From Lachnospiraceae bacterium C6A11 (GTDB lineage Bacteria > Bacillota > Clostridia > Lachnospirales > Lachnospiraceae): a stretch of 64,000 nucleotides of DNA. Within the stretch, counting starts at the first letter, position 1. Every line of letters begins with the position of its first letter. The translations under genes were made by a program, and so were the position numbers. The DNA lies in contig JNKY01000018.1 of NCBI GenBank assembly GCA_000702245.1, forward strand, positions 62,001 through 126,000, written 5' to 3'. Positions 52,372-60,400 of the stretch are shown here, piece by piece. The notes beneath the pieces are model-generated. The model was not told where the DNA came from. It did no database searches and saw only the letters and a program-made list of their open reading frames with translations.

Positions 52372-53886
52372 AGCGTCATCAGGAGCGCAGTCGTTCCCTT
52401 CGTCGCAGTCACTTGTTGTGGTGCTTGCGCAGTCGCTGACGTTCAGGTCTGCCGGTTTGTTCCAGCCTTTCGCAGCATCGATGTCAGCCATGGCGGCTTT
52501 CATCATGAGCGCACACTCGATTCTCTTACGCTCAAGTTCGCAGCCTATATCATAAGCGTCGAGCAGGCTTCCGTGGAACTGGTATGCATTTGCTGCACAT
52601 CCGCCGCTGCAGTAGAATCTTGCGAAGCAGTCGCGGCATTTGTCCTTAGCGTAAACGTTGCAGAGCTTGAACTCGTCGACTATGTCGGTGCGTTTGATGC
52701 CTTCGTCAACATTTCCGATCACGAAGTCCGGATTGCCGACAAACTGATGGCAAGGATACAGGTCTCCCCAAGGCGTTACCGCCAGGTATTCTGTTCCCGA
52801 ACCGCAGCCTGAAAGTCTCTTATATACACAAGGCCCGCCCTCAAGATCTATCATGAAGTGGAAGAAGTTTACAGGTCTTCCTTCTTCATAACGCTTCAGC
52901 AGTTCCTTCGCCAGGATGTCGTACTGTTCCTTGATCACTTCGACGTCTGCCTCTGTTATCGCATAATCCTCTGTCGGAGGTGCAACAACCGGCTCCATCG
53001 AAACCTCATCAAAGCCTTCATCCATAAGTGCTATCACATCATTACTGAAATCAGTATTGAAGTGGGTGAAGGTACCTCTTACATAATACTGGCCCTTCCT
53101 CTTCGCACGGAAATCCTTGTATTTCTTAAGGATGATATCGTGGCTGCCCTTGCCATTTCTGGTTGGTCGCATGTTGTCATTCACGGCCTTACGTCCGTCA
53201 ATACTGAGAACCACGTTTACAAGCTCCTTATTTGCAAACTCAAGTACTTCGTCATTCAAGAGTATACCGTTTGTCGTCAGCGTGAACCTGAACTTCTTGT
53301 CAGTCTCTGCTTCACGTTTCCTGCCGTATGCAACGAGCTTCTTTACGACCTCAAAGTTCATGAGCGGCTCGCCGCCGAAGAAATCAACTTCAAGGTTTCT
53401 CCTGCTGCCCGAGTTGGCGATCAGGAAATCAAGGGCCTTGCAGCCGACCTCGTAGCTCATTATCTCACGCGGGCCGTTGTATTCGCCCTGCCCTGCAAAG
53501 CAGTATTTGCAAGCAAGGTTGCAGTCGTGTGAAACGTTAAGGCACAGCGCCTTGACTACGGTCTGCCTCTTTTTGAAATCTATTATAATATTTTTATATT
53601 CGTCTTCAGTGAAAAGCTGTCCGCTCTCAGCGAGTGAGGTTACCGCATCGTAAGCCTCCGTTATCTCGCTTTTCTTTTCGTCCTCCGAAAGGGCACTCCA
53701 TGCTCCCGACTTACCCGAAACGTCGTATTCCTTACCGTTCTGGAGCACAGCCTCGACAACTTCTTCCTTCGTTCTGCCTGAATACAACTCTATTATGTCG
53801 TAAACAAGCTCATCTACAACATGGACTGATCCGCTGCACACGTCCAGAACCATGTTGTATCCATTGTTCTTATACTGATGAACCAT
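52351..53886 (-). CDS. scfB: SCIFF radical SAM maturase (thioether-forming)
   Basis: 511 residues. N-terminal RRE-like region with the MVHQYK start, radical SAM CNLACKYC (about residue 119-126), FGGEPLMN, TNGILL, and SPASM iron-sulfur motifs (CGSGTEY, CHQFVG, CKDC-type KCRDCFARFYCSGGC). Forms Cys-Thr thioether bridges in the ScfA peptide encoded upstream. Carries a Cys- and Asp-rich tail (DCASTTTSDCDEGNDC) beyond the usual end. Starts 124 bp after scfA, with a weak hairpin in the gap. Confidence 0.95.
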   Translation of the reverse strand: MVHQYKNNGYNMVLDVCSGSVHVVDELVYDIIELYSGRTKEEVVEAVLQNGKEYDVSGKSGAWSALSEDEKKSEITEAYDAVTSLAESGQLFTEDEYKNIIIDFKKRQTVVKALCLNVSHDCNLACKYCFAGQGEYNGPREIMSYEVGCKALDFLIANSGSRRNLEVDFFGGEPLMNFEVVKKLVAYGRKREAETDKKFRFTLTTNGILLNDEVLEFANKELVNVVLSIDGRKAVNDNMRPTRNGKGSHDIILKKYKDFRAKRKGQYYVRGTFTHFNTDFSNDVIALMDEGFDEVSMEPVVAPPTEDYAITEADVEVIKEQYDILAKELLKRYEEGRPVNFFHFMIDLEGGPCVYKRLSGCGSGTEYLAVTPWGDLYPCHQFVGNPDFVIGNVDEGIKRTDIVDEFKLCNVYAKDKCRDCFARFYCSGGCAANAYQFHGSLLDAYDIGCELERKRIECALMMKAAMADIDAAKGWNKPADLNVSDCASTTTSDCDEGNDCAPDDAFTYTMR

Positions 53887-54010
53887 TCATGCACTCCCAA
53901 ATACAACACTCTAAAAGAGGACTATCCTCTGAATGGCCCTCTTTCAGAATGAATATTGCTGTTATGATCTTCTATGTTATTCCCGCAAGCAATGGCGGAA
54001 ACAAGGATCA

Positions 54011-54154
54011 TTATTTATTGCTCTCGCAGTGCTGATTTCCTACTGTACAAGATGTCTTACATGCTGACTGGCATGATGTCTGGCACTCGCCGCATCCACC
54101 TGTCTTAACTGTATTGTTAAGTGTCTTAGTTGTAAGAGTTTTGATTCTTTCCAT
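54011..54154 (-). CDS. scfA: SCIFF ribosomally made peptide ScfA
   Basis: 47 residues, six cysteines at 21, 24, 28, 32, 36 and 43, with the family core KTGGCGECQTSCQSACK. AGGAGG is 8 bases upstream. SCIFF peptides are the near-universal RiPP precursors of Clostridia; ScfB joins a Cys to Thr (sactionine-like thioether). Not on the provided open-frame list because of its length; found by reading. Confidence 0.95.
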   Translation of the reverse strand: MERIKTLTTKTLNNTVKTGGCGECQTSCQSACKTSCTVGNQHCESNK

Positions 54155-54185
54155 CTCGTTAGTCCTCCTGAAATTAATCTAATAA

Positions 54186-54218
54186 CGGATAGTGGTTTGT
54201 AGAAAAACCCACTATCCG
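54186..54218 (-). promoter_or_regulatory. Perfect hairpin at the scfA mRNA 5' end
   Basis: CGGATAGTGG (54186-54195) pairs with CCACTATCCG (54209-54218), loop 13. Transcription from the TATAAT at 54223-54228 would begin right at this stem. Confidence 0.65.
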
Positions 54219-54222
54219 AGCT

Positions 54223-54251
54223 ATTATAGCATATGTATGCAGTATTGAAAA
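54223..54251 (-). promoter_or_regulatory. scfA promoter P1
   Basis: TATAAT (54223-54228) and TTTTCA (54246-54251), 17-bp spacer, about 70 bases before the scfA ATG. Confidence 0.65.
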
Positions 54252-54333
54252 GAAGATTTTTAGGCGCCGCCTAGTATTATTCATCAAATACCATTGAAAT
54301 GACTTCTTCAGAGATACCCTCTTCTCTATAAAC

Positions 54334-54362
54334 ATTATAATTCATCTTTTTTTCTTTTACAA
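54334..54362 (-). promoter_or_regulatory. Possible upstream scfA promoter P2
   Basis: TATAAT (54334-54339) and TTGTAA (54357-54362), 17-bp spacer, just after the terminator of the big surface gene. Confidence 0.5.
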
Positions 54363-54384
54363 GTATGTACAATTTTCTAGACAG

Positions 54385-54411
54385 CAAAAGACCGGTGGGT
54401 TGCCCCACCGG
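54385..54411 (-). terminator. Terminator of the giant surface protein gene
   Basis: CCGGTGGG / CCCACCGG perfect 8-bp stem (54392-54411) then TCTTTT on the minus strand, 28 bp after the stop. Confidence 0.92.
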
Positions 54412-54438
54412 CCTGGATTAAAACTCAGTTATAATTGC

Positions 54439-57400
54439 TTACTGATTCTTCTTCCTCTTCTTACCAAGGATGATGAAGAATGTTGCAGCAGCGATCATAA
54501 GTGCTGCGCCGCCTGCGATGAGAAGCCACAGCATGCTGCTTGTCTTACCGTATTCAAACTTGATAGTCAGGGTTGCAAGGTTGCCTGCATCGTCGCCCGC
54601 CTCGATAACGAGAACGTAGTCACCCTTGTCGCTAACCTCAAGCGTTGCGGTATTGTTTGTGATTGCGATCGCCTCGCCGTTCAGATTAACTGCCTTCAGA
54701 GTATCCTCTGTCAGCTGGAGCGAAACAGTGATCGTTGTAGGCTCCTGAAGGTTGTCGCCCTCTTCAACTCCGGTAACGATGATACCAGGCTTAACGGTAT
54801 CAAGTATGAAGTAGAAGCTCTTCTCAGCTGTATTTCCAACCTCGTCCTCAGCGGTGATCTTCAGAGTATGGAAACCATCCTCAATCTCTGAAAGTCCGTC
54901 GTAGAGAACGCCGTCCATGTACATCTTATAAGTTACGGTTGTCAGATCGGTAACGATATCGTCCGCGTCGTAGTCGAAGTTGAACTCGTTGAAGATCGGT
55001 ATCAGCTTCTTAGCGTTCTTATCGTTAGCCGCAACTGCGTCACTGTATGCCTGATAATCTTCCTCATCGGCCAGATTCTCAAGGTCCTTGATGAGCGGCT
55101 TAGACTTGTCGATCGTGAACTGTATGCTCTGAACGGTCTCATTTCCGGCAACGTCCTTAGAAGTTACCTTGATGTTGTAAATACCGTCCTCAGTGAACAG
55201 CTGCTCGAAGTTAGCCGAAGCCATTCTCGTAAGTCTTGAATAATCGTCAAAGTTGATCTTAACGCCATTAGGATCATCCAGAGTCTTCACGGTTCCTTCG
55301 ATCTTGACATTATTTCCGAGGTAGAAGGTCTCATCAACCTGTACGCCGAAGTTAACGTCCTGATCGGTCAGGTATCCGTCAACACCCGAAAGGATGATGA
55401 CAGGTGCATTTTCGTCGAGGATGAAGGTGAAGGACTCAGTTGCCTGGTTGCCCGCCTTATCCTGTGCCGTGAACTCAAATCGGTACTGACCATCCTCCTT
55501 GAAGGTCTCAGAAAGTGCTGTGCTTGCGCCGCTTGCGGTGATCTCAACCGTTCTGATTGGCGTCTCGCCCATACCATCAACCTTCTGGTAGATCTTAACT
55601 GTTGCGGAGGTCATATCCCAATAGAAGTCCTCGAGCATATTGTAAGTGATCGTTGTATCCTCTGCTGCCGTCGCATCTCTTGTGATACCTGAGAATGACA
55701 GCTGCGGAGCAGTCTTATCAACTCGGAAGGTAAGAGTTATAGGATCGCTCTTATTTCCGGCTCTGTCGATAGCTGTGTATGTGATCTCGTAATCAGCCTC
55801 TGTGCTGTATGAAACGTTGCCCTCAAGAGCTCCCGTCTCCTCTGAAGTCTCAGCCGATGCAGAAGGTCTTGTCATCTTAACAATCCTTGTAACATCGTCC
55901 TCGTCCTCATTTGTGTCGCTTACTGAAAGGTAAACGCTCGCATCGCCCTGGAGGTACTGCTCAGTAATGCTTGACGAGTTGTTAAGTGTTGCTGAAAGAC
56001 CCGGTTCAGACTTATCGATGATGAAGCTTACCGACTTCGATGTCGCCTCATTTCCTGACTTATCCTTAACTATGATCTTCACAACGTGCTCGCCTTCGCT
56101 TGAAACCGTTACGCTGCTTGCAACTCTCTCGTCGCCCTTGCTTGCGAAGGTTACCGGAATAGCCTCGTCGTTATCTGTTACGATGATCTCAGCTACATTG
56201 TAGTCAAATACAGCCATATCCATCGAAACGCTCTCGTTATAATACTGTCCGTATGTATAAGCGGTGTTGAAGTGTCCGTTTGTATTTGAATACTCGTTAT
56301 GGTATTTGTCGATCTTTGCAGGAGCCTTCGTCGTGATCTTGATGTCAGACTGTGGCTTCGTTGTATCGATCGTGAATCCGATCTTAGCAGTTGAAGAGTT
56401 GCCTGCTCTGTCGACTACCGTGTAAGTTACTGTGTAATAAGCGTTCTGCTTATAGGTCTCCTGAAGAGCTGTTACATAAGAGCTGTCAGTCTTCTCAGCC
56501 GAATGATCAGAAGGTGTTATCACATAACTTCTAAATACATCATCAGCGTCCTGGTTCTTATCATCTATCTTCAGTCCGACAACTGCATCTGATGCGCAGA
56601 ATCTGTCGGTTCCGCTGTAGGTCTCACCATCAAGTGTTGTGGTAAGCGCCGGTGCGGTCTTGTCGATAATGAAGCTAAGCTCAGAGCTCTTGCCTGTATT
56701 TCCGGACTTATCAACCGACTCAGCCTTGATCACATGCGAGCCTTCCTCGGAAATAGTGAACTCTCCTGTGTAGAGACCGTTGCCCTCGTACTTGAAGCTA
56801 ACTTCAACCTCGTCGTCATTGTCGTAGACTACTGTACCCTTGACATCATAGTCAAATACAGAAATCTTAACCTTTACATTATCCTTATAATACTGGCCAT
56901 ATTCATAGCCATCCTTAGCTGTTGTGAAGTAATTCTCAACTGCCGGCTTGTAAGTTCTCTTATACTTGTCGAACTTAGCAGGCTTTGAGGTTGTGATCTT
57001 CAGGTCGATCTCAGGCTTCTGCTTATCAATAACGAAGCTTGCTTTGTCGTTTGATGAGTTGCCCGCCTTGTCGATTGCTGTGATCGTAACCTTATAAGTA
57101 CCATTTTCGGTAAACTTTCTGGTTGAGTTATTGAAGAGATCCTCTGGCTTGTCACCCTGGCTTGTTCCTCCTGCAGGTGTAAAGTTGTAAGTAATCTTCA
57201 CGTCCGTAAGGTCATTGTTAGTATCACTAAGCTTGTATCCGATAGCTACGTCACCGTCAACGCGGAGCATATCTTCAGGATCAGTGTTACCATTAAGCGT
57301 AAGGTCAAGGCTCGGATCAGTTGTATCAATTATAAATGATACTCCATTTGTACTTCCGGTATGACCGATTCTATCTGTAGCAGATGCTGTAATATGGTGT

Positions 57401-60400
57401 GAACCTTCGCCTGAAATCGTTACTGTGGCAGTATACTCATTTGCCTCTTTTTCCTTAAAGGTTGCCTCTACTTCCTTACCATTATCATAAACCACAAATG
57501 CACTTGTATCAGATACATTAATATCATAATCAAATACATCTATAGTTACTTTAACAGTTGAACTTCCATAAACCTCAGCATATGTAAGGCTCTTGTCAGA
57601 TCCATTGTAAGTTGTCTCGAATTCCTTCGGGAACTTGCTCATCTTAGGAGCTGTTCCTTCTATCTTAGGAATATTAAGCTGTGGAGCAGCTTTATCAATG
57701 ATAAACCAAGAACTCTTAGTTTCTGTCATTCCTGCCATATCTCTTACAGTGACAGTAACCTCATATTTTCCATCACCCTCACCCGTTCTAGGGAATGATG
57801 CAGATGTAAAGTTGCTAATATCAACTGTCTGAGCAGTTCCGTTGAAAGGTGTGTATGTGTAATGAAGCTTTACGTCAGCGGCATCCTTGTAATCGTCAGT
57901 ATAAGAATATGCAAGGCTTACGATGCCACTCTTTCTAAGACCTGCCGATGCTGTCTCACCATCAAATGTTAAGCCTAAAGAAGGTTTCACATTATCATAC
58001 ACGAATGTGACATGCTCTGATGTTGTTGTCTGATTAGCACTATCAGTAATTGTTACATATATGTCATTGCTTCCATATTTAGTGATAGCAGGTGTTGTGA
58101 TAACATAATCATCGCCTGATTTAGTAATCGAAGAACTACTCGTTATGTCTGTTGTGCCATTATAAACCTTAATCCCTGACTTATCCTCGTTAAGGTTCAG
58201 GTCATATGCCTTGAATGTAACAGTAACACCATTAGCATCTCTGTAATATCCGTCATAATTAACCGATGCAACCTCACCAAAATGCGCAAATGCATTTTCT
58301 CCGGTATGAGCCGTTGTAGACTTCGGAGCCTTACCTGCAGTTTGGCTGTTAGATACAGCAGATACATATACTTCCGGATTTGTTTTATCAATTACAAATG
58401 TTGTAGTATCTGTGGTTGTCGTTCTGCCGGACTTATCCGTTACTACTGCATAAACTTCATAAGTTCCAGGATCCTCGACAGTAGTTGCAGGAGGATTTTC
58501 TCCACCACTAACAGTTGTATTTGTAACTGTGCTATCAAGAGCAGTGTATTTGATGTAAATCTTCTCATCAGCAACATCTCTATTATTGTCAGTTACAGCA
58601 AGACTTATGCTTACCGGGCATTCAGACGTACCATAAAATGCCTTTGGAGCAAGATCCTTAAGCTTGATACTTACAGCAGGTGGTGTGCTGTCAATTGTAA
58701 ATGTTACTGTCTTCTCTGCAGCAGTATTACCGGCAAGGTCTGTTGCATTAATCGTAAACACATGCGTGCCTTCAGCTGTTACCGTTATGGTTTTTGACTG
58801 TGACGCAGTTGTATCCCACTCAAGATTATCATCAACCGCCGTTCCATTGAGAGTATGTGAAACAGTGATCGTTTTGTTATTAACATCATCAGCTGTCAAT
58901 ATAACATCAACACTATTCTGTGTAAGTGGATAATAGTTATAAGTTGCTGAATCTGAACTGCCTGTATATGTAACTGCGGCTGTTGCAGTTCCCGTTGTTT
59001 TTGGAGCATTCTTAAGGCTTTCATAGACATCAATTTCAACCACCGGAGGTGTCTTGTCAATAGTAAATGATGTAGTACTGCTTTCAGAATTGCCAGCCAT
59101 GTCCTTTGCAGTAATTGTGACCGTATATACTCCCTGGTCTTCAAATGTATGGCTTCCTTCTGTAAATGTAAATGATGCATTCTCCACACTCGAGCCTGTT
59201 CCTGCCGGAGTAGGAGTAAATGAGTATACACCAGACACATCGTAATCATCTTTGTTAGGATCATTCAATGTGTAAGAAACAGTAACATCACTTCTATAAC
59301 ACGTATTATCTTCTTCCAAAATTTTAGTTCCCGAGAGATTGATTGTTGGAGCCTCAGCTTCTTTATCAATAATAAACTGAAGATTCTGTGTGGAAATAGT
59401 TTCCATTTTATTCCCAGTGTCATCAGTCGCAATTGCAGATATATTATAACTTCCAGCATCTGATAATACTACATTCGCTGTATATACATCCGTTCCGTTT
59501 TCATGGTCCCAGTTCTCTATTGTCAATTCTGAATCGCCATTATTAACCTTGATCTGAGTAGCCGGATTAGTGATATTGGAATCTGTCACTGTAATCGTCA
59601 CTGTTACGTCGGTATTCACATACTTATAATACTTATATTCAATTTTAGCCGCTTCTGATAGCCCATTATTATATGTATTCTTATAAGCTGTCTCTAAATA
59701 AGCTGTATTATATGTTTTTCCCGCAGGTCCATTTTTAAGGCAGTCATTATTAGTACTAAACTCTATTACAGGCTCTGTTCCATCATAAATAATAGTAAAC
59801 GACAAATATGCACTATTATCCTGAGTCAGATCCTTTGCAGAAACCTGAATGACATAACTTCCATCAGGAATAGCTGTTTCAGGGTTCAACGAAAGGAGTT
59901 CCCTTAAAGTAACGGAATCTAATGTATAACTTTTTCCATCTTTTCCATCGCCAAGAAATTCATTTACCAATCTTCCATCTGTACTAGGTGTTATTGAGCC
60001 CGTCTTTGGGTTTGCAGAAGTACACTTAACCTGAACTGTACCTAAGTTGATAGTATCGCTAAATACTGCACTAAGTGAAACATTACTCTTAACCTTAATA
60101 GTGCTTCCGTTAGACACCTCTACTTCTTTTTCCCCATCTATGATCTTACAATCTGATATTACCGGAGGAGTATTATCTACATGGAAATCACCCGAAATAA
60201 CTCTTTCATTCCCCAGGTTATCCCTAACTGAAAACGACACTTCTGTTTTCACATCTGTTATGCTCGTATCTGTAGTTTCCCACTCCGAAGGTGTCACCTG
60301 ATAGATATATAATCCATCAGCTATTCTAGAATGCGTCTCATCAAATGTCATTCCTGAAACATTTATAGTATCAAGTTTAATGCCTGTAGCGTAATCATTC

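Noticed and set aside
54261-54273. Small palindrome TAGGCGCCGCCTA as a terminator
   Set aside because: Five-bp stem with 3-nt loop followed by an A-rich tract on the minus strand; too weak.
54277-54345. 22-residue open frame upstream of scfA (starts MNYNVYREEG)
   Set aside because: Its start codon lies in the spacer of a good promoter (TTGTAA-17-TATAAT) and it has no clear ribosome site, so it is probably not translated.
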